From SZUA-1377 sp964622255 (GTDB lineage: Bacteria; Campylobacterota; Campylobacteria; Campylobacterales; QNZT01), in NCBI GenBank assembly GCA_964622255.1, contig CAZUPK010000055.1:1-18634 (forward strand): a DNA stretch of 18,634 bases, given 5' to 3'. Of this stretch, positions 1 to 6,392 are shown piece by piece. The translations under genes and the position numbers were made by a program. The notes under the pieces were generated by a model. The model did not search any database, was not told the DNA's origin, and worked only from the letters and a program-made list of their open reading frames with translations. Every line of letters starts with the position of its first letter. The first letter of the stretch is position 1.

Positions 1-1361
1 ATTGCCAATGGTTTATTAAAGTTTTGTGCAAACTCTAAAGAGTATTCTAATGTTTTTGTATCTCTTGGAGCTAATAGCGTCATATTTGGTAAAAATCTCA
101 AAAAGCTTATATCAAATTGTCCTTGATGAGTTTCGCCATCATTACCTACTATTCCAGCTCTATCTATAGCAAATTTTACCGGAAGATTTAAGATACAACT
201 ATCGTGAATAACTTGATCATAAGCTCTTTGTAAAAATGTTGAATAAATAGCAACGAAAGGTTTAAATCCCTCTTTTGCCATAGCTGCCATAGAGGTAACT
301 GCATGTTGTTCTGCTATACCTACATCCCAAAATCTATCCGGAAACTCTTGCATCAACTCTTTCATACCTGTTCCACTTGGCATTGCTGCAGTTACTCCAA
401 CTATTTTTTCATCCTCTTTTGCAAGTTCTAACAGTTTATGTGAAAAGATCTTTGTTGCACTAGGTTTACTACTTTTGTTTAGGGGTTCTCCTGTTTCAAG
501 ATCAAACTCTCCAACCCCATGCCAGTGTTCAAAATACCCCTCTGCCATTTTGTAACCCTTTCCTTTTATCGTTTGAGCATGGATCAAAACCGGCTTTTTC
601 ATATCTTTAGCAAGTTTAAAAGTCTCTATCAGTCTCTCTATATTATGTCCATCTACCGGTCCTATATACTCTACTCCAAGCTCTTCAAAAAGTATCCCTG
701 GAGTTATAAGTTTTAAACTCTCATCAAACTTTTTAGCCATATATGAAGCACTGCTTGGAAGATGTTCTAAGATAGATTTCGTAGTTCTTTTAAGTTTTTG
801 ATAAAAGTTTCCACTCATAACATGGGAAAGATAGTTACTTATAGCACCTATTGGCTTTGAGATACTCATCTCGTTGTCATTTAAAATTATAATAACAGGC
901 ATTGATATATCTCCAAGTTCATTTAGTGCTTCATAAGCCATCCCTGCACTCATAGCTCCATCACCTATAAAAGCTACAGGCACTCTATCCTCACCTTTTA
1001 GTTTTATAGCTTTTGCAACACCAACTGCTAAAGAAATAGAGGTAGAACTGTGTCCGGCTATAAAATAGTCATGTTCACTCTCGCTAGGCTTTGTATATCC
1101 ACTTATACCACCAAAAGTTCTAAGGGTGTCAAACTCATCCCATCTACCTGTTAAAAGTTTATGAGCATATGATTGATGTGATACATCAAATATAAACGGG
1201 TCTTTCCTGCTATCAAATACACTATGCATTGCAACTATAAGCTCTACCGCACCTAAAGTAGAACTTAAATGTCCACCATTTTTACTAACAGTAAAAAGTA
1301 TCTTATCTCTTATATCTTGACAAAGAGCATTTAACTCTTCTATACTTTTGTTTTTTAACAA
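1..1361 (-). CDS. dxs: 1-deoxy-D-xylulose-5-phosphate synthase (partial, C-terminus off the left edge)
   Basis: Condenses pyruvate and glyceraldehyde 3-phosphate, using thiamine diphosphate and Mg2+, in the first step of the cytosolic MEP isoprenoid pathway. My translation is open for 453 codons with no frameshift. Visible motifs: NGGHLSS (His31), AGHSSTS (about 102-108), the ThDP/Mg site GDGAMSAG (133-140) with NDN at 161-163, the catalytic Glu in AEQHA (Glu351), and ETHQGQFD (His412). The family is about 600-630 residues, so roughly 150 C-terminal residues (transketolase C domain) lie outside. The start is TTG: the codon two places upstream in the same frame is the fliH stop, so no earlier start is possible, and AGAGAG lies upstream. 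It begins 3 nt after fliH ends and is surely the last visible gene of the hisC-fli transcript. Identity is firm; only the start codon is inferred. Confidence 0.96.
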   Translation of the reverse strand, partial: MLKNKSIEELNALCQDIRDKILFTVSKNGGHLSSTLGAVELIVAMHSVFDSRKDPFIFDVSHQSYAHKLLTGRWDEFDTLRTFGGISGYTKPSESEHDYFIAGHSSTSISLAVGVAKAIKLKGEDRVPVAFIGDGAMSAGMAYEALNELGDISMPVIIILNDNEMSISKPIGAISNYLSHVMSGNFYQKLKRTTKSILEHLPSSASYMAKKFDESLKLITPGILFEELGVEYIGPVDGHNIERLIETFKLAKDMKKPVLIHAQTIKGKGYKMAEGYFEHWHGVGEFDLETGEPLNKSSKPSATKIFSHKLLELAKEDEKIVGVTAAMPSGTGMKELMQEFPDRFWDVGIAEQHAVTSMAAMAKEGFKPFVAIYSTFLQRAYDQVIHDSCILNLPVKFAIDRAGIVGNDGETHQGQFDISFLRFLPNMTLLAPRDTKTLEYSLEFAQNFNKPLA

Positions 1362-1364
1362 ATC

Positions 1365-2123
1365 CTAACTCTCTTTTACCAGCTGAAGAGTCTTTTTAGA
1401 TCTACTCTTTATGGTTCCATCCAAACTTTTATCTCTTGAAAGAAGTATAACTCCACCCACAGCAACAGAGTTATCAGGAATCACTTTAATATTTTCTTTC
1501 AAACTATCCTTCAATAACTCTTCATAATCTTTTGGATTTACCAAGAGTTTTATCTCCAACTCATCTTTTATATCACTCAAAAGATAGTTAGCTACAGACC
1601 TTGCCATCTTCCTTGAATTCTCTTCAACCTCTTTTTTTATAATTTCCGATGCTATTATAATAGAAGTTTCTATAAGTTCTTCTTCAAAATCAAATAATTT
1701 TTGCTTTATTTGTCTTTTTAACTCTTGTAAATTTGTTATAGATGAAGTATATTGAACTTTTAAGCTATCTAATTCCTCTTGGTGAGCCTCTTGAATATCT
1801 TTTACTCCTTGATTATATGCTTCCTCTTTAACTTCAATCAACCTTTTTTCATACTCTTTTTTTTGCTCTTCAAACTTCATCTGAAGTTCAATAACTTCAC
1901 TTGTTAGATCGTCAACCTTTTCCAAAAGCTCTATATAATCTTTAGAGTTTTGTTCTTTTGGTTCATCTTGTTTGTTTGTTTGAGATTTTTCAACTTTCTC
2001 TTTTTTTGAAAAAATCTCTACAATATCGACTTTTTCTACATTGTTAAAATTTTTTAAACTACCAAAAGTAAACTTTTCAACTTTATGGTTATTTATCTTA
2101 TCAGATGGAATAATCTTACTCAC
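1365..2123 (-). CDS. fliH: Flagellar export apparatus protein FliH (FliI ATPase regulator)
   Basis: FliH holds and regulates the export ATPase FliI and docks it to the FliN part of the C-ring on the cytoplasmic side of the basal body. The 252-residue protein has a polar, Lys/Glu-rich N-terminus (about 1-60), a long coiled coil rich in E, K and Q (about 60-150, e.g. KFEEQKKEYEKRL), and a C-terminal FliH/V-ATPase-E-like domain ending with GGVILL and LDGTIKSR, the usual closing motif of the family. The start is GTG, sharing one base with the TAG stop of fliG (TAGTG), which implies coupled translation. The call rests on the C-terminal motif and on position directly after fliF-fliG; the N-terminal half is poorly conserved in the family and by itself tells little. 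Confidence 0.9.
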   Translation of the reverse strand: MSKIIPSDKINNHKVEKFTFGSLKNFNNVEKVDIVEIFSKKEKVEKSQTNKQDEPKEQNSKDYIELLEKVDDLTSEVIELQMKFEEQKKEYEKRLIEVKEEAYNQGVKDIQEAHQEELDSLKVQYTSSITNLQELKRQIKQKLFDFEEELIETSIIIASEIIKKEVEENSRKMARSVANYLLSDIKDELEIKLLVNPKDYEELLKDSLKENIKVIPDNSVAVGGVILLSRDKSLDGTIKSRSKKTLQLVKES

Positions 2124-3151
2124 TACTCAATAACCTCATCAGTATCACCAATTTGTATTTTTCCAAGTTCAACCATTTTTTGTATCTCATTAACTACCTT
2201 TCTTTGAGCCTCTTCGACATCTTTTACTTTAACCGGTCCTAAGAAAGAAAGTTCCTCTTCAAAGGCCTCAGCACCTCTTTGAGACATATTTTCTAAAAAT
2301 TTTTGCTTAAGTTCATCTGTAGCACCTTTTAGTGCTATCATTAGATTATTTTTATCAGTCTCCTTTAAAAGCTCTCTCATAGCATTTTTATCAAGTTTAA
2401 GAATATCTTCAAAAGTAAACATCAACTCTTTTATAGTATTTGCAAGTTTTGCATTTTCCTTTTCTATCTTCTCTATAGTCGTTTTAGAGGCTTTTTGACT
2501 GAGTTTATTTAAAACTTCTGCAACAGCCCTAGGACCGCCAACCTCTACTTTATACGATGTTAAAACCTCTAGTTTTTTCTCTAAAATCGCCGATACTTTT
2601 TTTATAACTGATGGTGATATATCCCCTAAATTTGCCATCCTTATAGTTACTTCACTTCTAAGATCATCATTAAAAAAACTTAAAGTCTCCGCAGCTCGTC
2701 CAGATTCCATATGTGCTATAATCAAAGCTATAGTTTGGGGATGTTCTCGAGATATAAAACCTGCCAACTGTTCTGGTTTAACTTTATTTAAATATGCAAA
2801 ACTATTTGTCTCTCCTAAATCCTTTGCTAACTTATTTAATACTATCTGAGCTGTATCAGGAGAAAAAGTTCTAAATAAAATTTCTTTGGCGTATTCTAAC
2901 CCTCCTCCAACCAAATATTTATTTGATTGTATAAGAGCTTGAAACTCTTCTAATACAGCAGTTACTATGGGTCTATCAACTTTATTTACAGTTGCTATAT
3001 ATGTGCTAATTTTAGTAACAACATCAATATCAAGATTTGCAAAAATTTTTGATGTAGTATCTTCTCCAAGTTCCATAAGAAAAATAGCCATTTTTTCATT
3101 TATAGACAATGATTCATATTTTTCTTTTTGTTCCGAAATTAATTTTACCAT
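2123..3151 (-). CDS. fliG: Flagellar motor switch protein FliG
   Basis: FliG is the rotor protein that sits on the FliF ring and meets the stator; it produces torque and switches rotation direction. At 342 residues it has normal length. Visible landmarks: the N-terminal FliF-binding domain (1-100, with GGGLEYAKEIL at 83-93), the EHPQT motif of the middle domain (136-140), a Gly-Gly hinge (205-206, VGGPRAVAEVLN), the MFxF motif as MFTF (244-247), and the charged torque helix (about 265-305, with ALKGATDELKQKFLENMS and FLGPVKVKDVEEAQ). ATG start with AAGGA 8 nt upstream. The gene begins one base after the fliF stop and overlaps fliH by one base. All hallmark motifs are present, so I expect a working protein. 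Confidence 0.97.
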   Translation of the reverse strand: MVKLISEQKEKYESLSINEKMAIFLMELGEDTTSKIFANLDIDVVTKISTYIATVNKVDRPIVTAVLEEFQALIQSNKYLVGGGLEYAKEILFRTFSPDTAQIVLNKLAKDLGETNSFAYLNKVKPEQLAGFISREHPQTIALIIAHMESGRAAETLSFFNDDLRSEVTIRMANLGDISPSVIKKVSAILEKKLEVLTSYKVEVGGPRAVAEVLNKLSQKASKTTIEKIEKENAKLANTIKELMFTFEDILKLDKNAMRELLKETDKNNLMIALKGATDELKQKFLENMSQRGAEAFEEELSFLGPVKVKDVEEAQRKVVNEIQKMVELGKIQIGDTDEVIE

Positions 3152-3152
3152 A

Positions 3153-4847
3153 TTATATATCCTTACTATCTGTGTCTAAGATAGATTTTATAATCCTTGC
3201 TATCTCTTCAGGAGAATTTTCAATATCTTTTTTTATTTTTTCTAACAATACTTTGTGCCTTATCTCCTCTTGATCTAAACTAGTTCCAACCCCTAGTTCA
3301 CTCTCTATCTTTTTCCTAATCTTATTGTATTGTTCTAAAGACGAGTTATCCTCCTCAGTCATAATCTTAGCAGTAATATCTTCTCCATCTTCAACCTCTC
3401 CTTCATAACTTTGAAGCATCTTTTCTCCAAAGGGAACTATAAAGTTTTTATAAAACAAAAACAACAATATACCTACAAAAAGATACTTTAAAAACGGTAA
3501 TGTCGGATTTAAATAATTATTCACAAAAGATATAAATGTTTCGCTCTTACCTTTTTTCAAACTATATGGAGAAAACTCAAAATTACTAACACTAACACTA
3601 TCTCCTCTCTTAGCATCATAACCAAAACTATTTTTTACTATCTCTTCTATTTTTGTTAGCTCTTGTTTTGGCAGTGGGATATACTCTATCTCATCAAGCT
3701 CTTTGCCATCTTTATCTTTTTTTCTTTTATATTTTCCATCAACTACCACAGCAACTGTAATTTTTTTTATCGTTGCAAATTCACCTTTTATATCAGTTAT
3801 CTTTTTAGATATCTCATAATTTGTAGTTGTTAAACTTTTTTCATATTTTTCACCTTCAAATTTTGAACCATTTGGCTGAATAGCCCCTATATCGCTTATA
3901 GCTTTCGTAACTTTGGAACTTTTTTCTTTACTAGCACCTGTTCTTTTTTCTTCTATAGTTTTTTCACTCCTAACAACATTTTCAGGATCATAATACTCAC
4001 TCTTTTCCACCTTTTGCTTAAAATCAAAGTCTATATTTACTTTAGCAACTACTTTATCCTTCCCACCCAAAATAGGAGCCAAAACATCAACTATCTTTTT
4101 TTCATAGGCTCTTTCAAAATCCTTCTTATATCTAATTTGAGTTTTTACAAGATTATCATCATAACCACTTAAATCCTCATCATCTAAAGGGTTTCCATTT
4201 TCATCTATAAGTTTTACATCACCACTTTTTAGTTTTGGCACCGATTCTGCAACTAGATTTTTTATACCTATTATCTGTTTAAAACTTAACTTCATATTTG
4301 GCTGAAGTGTAACCACTACCGATGCCGTAGGTCTTTGCCCCTTTTCAACAAACAAGGTATCTTTTGGGATAGCTATGTGAACTCGAGCTGATTTTATAGG
4401 AACTAAACTCTCAACTGTCCTTGAAAGCTCTTTCTCTAAAGCCCTTAAATACTCTATCTTCTGAGCAAAATCAGTTTTCCTAGACTTTGTCTTATCAAAA
4501 AGCTCAAAACCAATATTTGAAGATTTTGGGATACCTTTTGATGCTATAGCTATCCTCTCTTTATAAACTACATCTTTATCTTTAGGAACTTTTATAGTAT
4601 TTTCATTTACTATTTTGTAAGGAATATTGTTTTTTTTAAGTTCTGCTATAACAAGTGCAAAATCATTTGCAGAAATATTATCAAAAAGTATGGCATAGTC
4701 ATCAGCTTTTTTACTATTTGTATAGATAACCAAAAAAACCATAAATGCTATAACTGCAAAAGTTGCCACCCCTATGACCATCTTTTGCTTTTTAGTTAGT
4801 CCTTGAACAAGTTTAGTAACTTGCTCTAACAAAATAGAAAAATCCAT
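3153..4847 (-). CDS. fliF: Flagellar MS-ring protein FliF
   Basis: FliF forms the MS ring in the inner membrane, the base on which the rotor and export gate are built. The 564-residue protein has a first membrane helix at about 23-42, a YscJ/FliF ring-building domain in the periplasmic part (about 45-230, including GIPKSSNIGFELFD and ARVHIAIPKDTLF), a second ring-building region to about 440, a second membrane helix at about 450-470, and a cytoplasmic tail (about 475-564) rich in Glu/Lys that would bind FliG; NSPEEIARIIKSIL near the end is the typical FliG-binding helix. ATG start with TAGGAT about 8 nt upstream, 13 nt after the hisC stop. The periplasmic insertion between residues about 285 and 350 is strongly charged, as in other FliF proteins. 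Confidence 0.97.
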   Translation of the reverse strand: MDFSILLEQVTKLVQGLTKKQKMVIGVATFAVIAFMVFLVIYTNSKKADDYAILFDNISANDFALVIAELKKNNIPYKIVNENTIKVPKDKDVVYKERIAIASKGIPKSSNIGFELFDKTKSRKTDFAQKIEYLRALEKELSRTVESLVPIKSARVHIAIPKDTLFVEKGQRPTASVVVTLQPNMKLSFKQIIGIKNLVAESVPKLKSGDVKLIDENGNPLDDEDLSGYDDNLVKTQIRYKKDFERAYEKKIVDVLAPILGGKDKVVAKVNIDFDFKQKVEKSEYYDPENVVRSEKTIEEKRTGASKEKSSKVTKAISDIGAIQPNGSKFEGEKYEKSLTTTNYEISKKITDIKGEFATIKKITVAVVVDGKYKRKKDKDGKELDEIEYIPLPKQELTKIEEIVKNSFGYDAKRGDSVSVSNFEFSPYSLKKGKSETFISFVNNYLNPTLPFLKYLFVGILLFLFYKNFIVPFGEKMLQSYEGEVEDGEDITAKIMTEEDNSSLEQYNKIRKKIESELGVGTSLDQEEIRHKVLLEKIKKDIENSPEEIARIIKSILDTDSKDI

Positions 4848-4860
4848 CTACATTATCCTA

Positions 4861-5964
4861 CTACCCTAATATCTTTTTAAACCTCTCCAAAAATATATCA
4901 TTTTGTTCAAGTTTTCCTATAGTAACCCTTATAGCATTTAATCCATATCCAGTCAAATCTCGCACAATTATACCTTGTTGAAGTAAAATATTTGCTATCT
5001 CTTTAGAATTAAATTTTTCATTAAAAATTAAAGTAATAAAATTCGTAAAGCTATCTATAAAAGATATTTGATTTTCCTTTGCAAAATCTTCATACTTTTT
5101 CATCTCTTTAAAGTTTAACTCTATAGAAGACTTTACAAATTCTTTATCCTTTAAAGCCTCTATCGAAGCCTCTAAAGATAGTGTGGTTATGTTAAAGGGT
5201 GGTCTTAGTTTATATAGATTTGTCATAATACTTTCATCAGCTATACCGTATCCAACTCTCATACCTCCAAGTCCATAAGCTTTTGAAAAAGTTCCAAGAT
5301 ATAAAGTGTTTGGAAACTTTTTTATCAACTTTTTTGTATCTATACAATAATCCTCATCTTTAAAAGAAGCATACTCTTGATATGCACCATCAACAACTAT
5401 TAAAGTATCGTCATCTATCTTTGAAACAAACTCATAAACATCTTTTGTAGGAATACTCTCTCCAAGAGGGTTGTTAGGCAAACATAAAAAGATGATACCT
5501 ATTTTATCTTTTTTATCATAATAAAGTTTTAAAAATTCATCTAAATTATGAGTAATAGAGCTTGTTTTAAAAACTTTTGCTCCAACTTGTCTTGCATATA
5601 TCTCATACATCGCAAATGTTATTCCAGCAGTTAATATACCCTTGTTATGATTGGCTTTTGCACGAATAGCAAATTCTATCACTTGATCACTACCTGCACC
5701 TATGATGATATTTTTTTGACCAACTCCAAATCTTTTTGAAAGCCCCTCTTTTAGCCTATACATACTATCATCGGGATACTGACTCATCCTATTAGCACAC
5801 TCTTGCACCACTTTTACAACTTTTGGACTTACACCATTTGGATTTTCATTTGATGCTAATTTTATAACATCTTTTGTATCAACTCCAAACTCTCTTACCA
5901 CTAACTCAATAGGCTTCCCACCCTCATAAGTTGTTATGTTTTTTAATTCTTTGTTAAAGTTCAT
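4861..5964 (-). CDS. hisC: Histidinol-phosphate aminotransferase (PLP)
   Basis: Transfers an amino group from glutamate to imidazole-acetol phosphate in histidine synthesis; members of this fold-type I family often also work on aromatic 2-oxo acids. The 367 residues show LASNENPNG (37-44), GSDQVIEFAIRA (91-102), LPNNPLG (162-168), the PLP-contacting D192 and Y195 in VDGAYQEY, and the Schiff-base lysine K228 in TFSKAYGLGGMRVGYG. ATG start, AAGGA about 7 nt upstream. It is the first gene of the hisC-fliFGH-dxs run, 13 nt ahead of fliF. In Campylobacter jejuni, as I recall, pheA stands directly before hisC; here pheA is absent and mobile-element debris takes its place, so this gene probably relies on a local promoter. 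Confidence 0.93.
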   Translation of the reverse strand: MNFNKELKNITTYEGGKPIELVVREFGVDTKDVIKLASNENPNGVSPKVVKVVQECANRMSQYPDDSMYRLKEGLSKRFGVGQKNIIIGAGSDQVIEFAIRAKANHNKGILTAGITFAMYEIYARQVGAKVFKTSSITHNLDEFLKLYYDKKDKIGIIFLCLPNNPLGESIPTKDVYEFVSKIDDDTLIVVDGAYQEYASFKDEDYCIDTKKLIKKFPNTLYLGTFSKAYGLGGMRVGYGIADESIMTNLYKLRPPFNITTLSLEASIEALKDKEFVKSSIELNFKEMKKYEDFAKENQISFIDSFTNFITLIFNEKFNSKEIANILLQQGIIVRDLTGYGLNAIRVTIGKLEQNDIFLERFKKILG

Positions 5965-5983
5965 TATTTTCCTTTGCTTTCAC

Positions 5984-6013
5984 TTTTCAATGGCCACCTT
6001 TTAGATGACCTAC
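5984..6013 (-). repeat. Two adjacent imperfect 15-bp direct repeats, possibly an IS21-type end
   Basis: On the minus strand GTAGGTCATCTAAAA (5999-6013) is followed immediately by GGTGGCCATTGAAAA (5984-5998); 10 of 15 positions agree. IS21-family elements carry several short repeats of this GGTGGTCA...AAA style near their ends, which is why I suspect a fragment of one, but no istA or istB sequence is present. The repeats end 19 nt before the hisC start codon, so they would lie in its leader. They could equally be an operator or chance. Confidence 0.3.
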
Positions 6014-6020
6014 TCTTTTT

Positions 6021-6029
6021 ATTTTATCA
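6021..6029 (-). promoter_or_regulatory. Possible extended -10 promoter for hisC-fliF-fliG-fliH-dxs
   Basis: The minus strand has TGATAAAAT (TG-N-TAAAAT, an extended -10), preceded by an A/T-rich tract and without a recognisable -35, a style known for the main sigma factor of Campylobacterota. Transcription would start near 6014, about 50 nt before hisC. It lies directly beyond the end of the TnpB/omega-RNA relic. A 6-bp inverted repeat (6003-6008 with 6027-6032) overlaps it. AT-rich DNA gives many such matches, so the support is modest. Confidence 0.35.
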
Positions 6030-6045
6030 TCTTTTTTTAATTTTT

Positions 6046-6088
6046 GTGAACCACCCAAGTGCTAAACAAGTTTAAACGATTGGGCTTC
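6046..6088 (-). ncRNA. Omega-RNA-like hairpin, right end of an IS200/IS605-type element (relic)
   Basis: On the minus strand the segment opens with GAAGCCCAA and closes with TTGGGTGGTTCAC. CCCAA (6080-6084) pairs with TTGGG (6054-6058); inside it TAAA pairs with TTTA around a CTTG loop, giving an imperfect stem. A GAAGCCC...GGG-TTCAC hairpin straddling the end of tnpB is a familiar layout of IS605/IS1341-type right ends, where the hairpin is part of the guide RNA scaffold and TTCAC marks the border before the guide. I see no intact tnpB, so any RNA would be an orphan. The family assignment is from memory of the motif, not from a search. Confidence 0.45.
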
Positions 6089-6131
6089 TTACTTCATCCT
6101 GACTTAACCCAATGGCACTACAAAAAAATTC
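6072..6131 (-). pseudogene. C-terminal tail of a TnpB-like protein (relic)
   Basis: One minus-strand frame reads SAIGLSQDEVRSPIV and then TAA (6072-6074), overlapping the 5' arm of the hairpin described at 6046-6088. Tails of the form ...E-(A/V)-(G/R)-SP-x-(L/V)-stop directly over such a hairpin are common in TnpB proteins of the IS200/IS605 group. Upstream in this frame a TAG occurs at 6132-6134, so at most 19 codons survive; the rest of the gene is gone, replaced by the IS1634-type relic. Nothing of the RuvC or zinc-finger region remains. Short length makes this a tentative call. Confidence 0.42.
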
Positions 6132-6197
6132 CTAAAACCTTAAAAATAGGCTTATAAAAGAGAGGTTCAAAACCGTAGTGTCTGTCACTGATATACC

Positions 6198-6226
6198 TTG
6201 ATATTAAATCTAAAAAATGCTATAAT
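6198..6226 (+). promoter_or_regulatory. Consensus-like sigma-70 promoter of the IS1634-type relic
   Basis: TTGATA (6198-6203), a 17-bp spacer and TATAAT (6221-6226) preceded by TG-N form an almost ideal sigma-70 promoter with extended -10, on the strand opposite to all genes of the window. Transcription would begin near 6233, at or just before the transposase ATG at 6235. With the transposase gone, the RNA would run on towards 6393 and become antisense to the antiporter gene. No strong terminator is seen between. Confidence 0.6.
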
Positions 6227-6234
6227 AATGAGTT

Positions 6235-6306
6235 ATGTTTGTAAGAGTAAAAAATACACCTAAAAGTCCAAGAAAATCGGTGCAAATTGTTGAGTCTTAT
6301 AGATAA
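6235..6306 (+). pseudogene. N-terminal fragment of an IS1634-family (DUF4277-type) transposase
   Basis: The frame starts MFVRVKNTPKSPRKSVQIV, continues ESYR and stops at TAA (6304-6306). This opening, with a beta-strand MFVRVK, NSPRKSVQIVE and a Tyr-Arg, is the standard start of IS1634-type DDE transposases, which then normally continue with a DGDKVxQKIVRxxG stretch and several hundred residues more. Here the sequence leaves the family right after the Arg, so only 23 codons survive. The preceding promoter is intact. The match to the family start is strong for so short a piece, and it is the only plus-strand gene trace I accept in the window. Confidence 0.75.
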
Positions 6307-6392
6307 TATCTTTCCTATTTTTTTATTTTATTGTATCATTTAGGAATATAAAAATTATTTAGTTTGGTATTTTTTGTTGGGACATTATAGCT

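Larger units (their letters stand above)
6128..6347. repeat. Nested inverted repeats around the IS1634-type relic
   Basis: ATTCCTAAA (6128-6136) is mirrored by TTTAGGAAT (6339-6347), and further in AAAAATAGG (6142-6150) is mirrored by CCTATTTTT (6314-6322). The two 9-mers occur in the same order from each outside edge, with gaps of 5 and 16 nt. They enclose the transposase promoter and the 23 remaining codons, so they could be the terminal repeats of an element that lost its interior, leaving a 220-bp MITE-like piece. The A/T-rich composition weakens the case, and I cannot define a target duplication. Confidence 0.35.
5965..6392. other. 428-bp gene-free gap filled with insertion-sequence debris
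   Basis: This is the only stretch over 300 bases without an intact gene. It separates the antiporter gene from hisC. Reading both strands I find, from hisC outward: a 15-bp imperfect tandem repeat (5984-6013), a possible hisC promoter (6021-6029), an omega-RNA-like hairpin and TnpB tail on the minus strand (6046-6131), nested inverted repeats (6128-6150 and 6314-6347), and a promoter plus the first 23 codons of an IS1634-type transposase on the plus strand (6198-6306). The piece 6348-6392 is AT-rich and shows nothing else. No tRNA or clear riboswitch is visible. Confidence 0.7.

Noticed and set aside
519..716. Plus-strand 65-codon open frame opposite dxs
   Set aside because: It lies fully inside the intact dxs coding sequence on the other strand and has no family features; a shadow frame, as are the other plus-strand frames opposite the genes.
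4236..4250. TGGCACCGATTCTGC on the plus strand resembles a sigma-54 (-24/-12) promoter
   Set aside because: It lies inside fliF on the antisense strand with no plus-strand gene downstream, and one -12 base deviates; most likely chance.
6003..6037. AGATGA...TCATCT followed by a T tract on the plus strand, like an intrinsic terminator
   Set aside because: The stem is only 6 AT-rich base pairs with an 18-nt loop, and no plus-strand gene ends there.
5982..6058. Minus-strand reading from TTG through KIKRVGHLKGGH to TGA, a possible 23-codon peptide before hisC
   Set aside because: No ribosome binding site, a weak start, and it runs through repeat and IS-relic sequence; no recognisable family.
6166..6191. 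Small palindromes GGTTCAAAACC and AGTGTCTGTCACT
   Set aside because: Arms of only 4 bp in IS-relic sequence; not enough to call an operator or terminal repeat.
6384..6389. TATAAT on the minus strand just after the antiporter gene, a possible distant promoter for hisC
   Set aside because: No -35 or TG extension, and it would give a leader of over 400 nt through IS debris; the -10 at 6021-6029 is closer and has TG-N.
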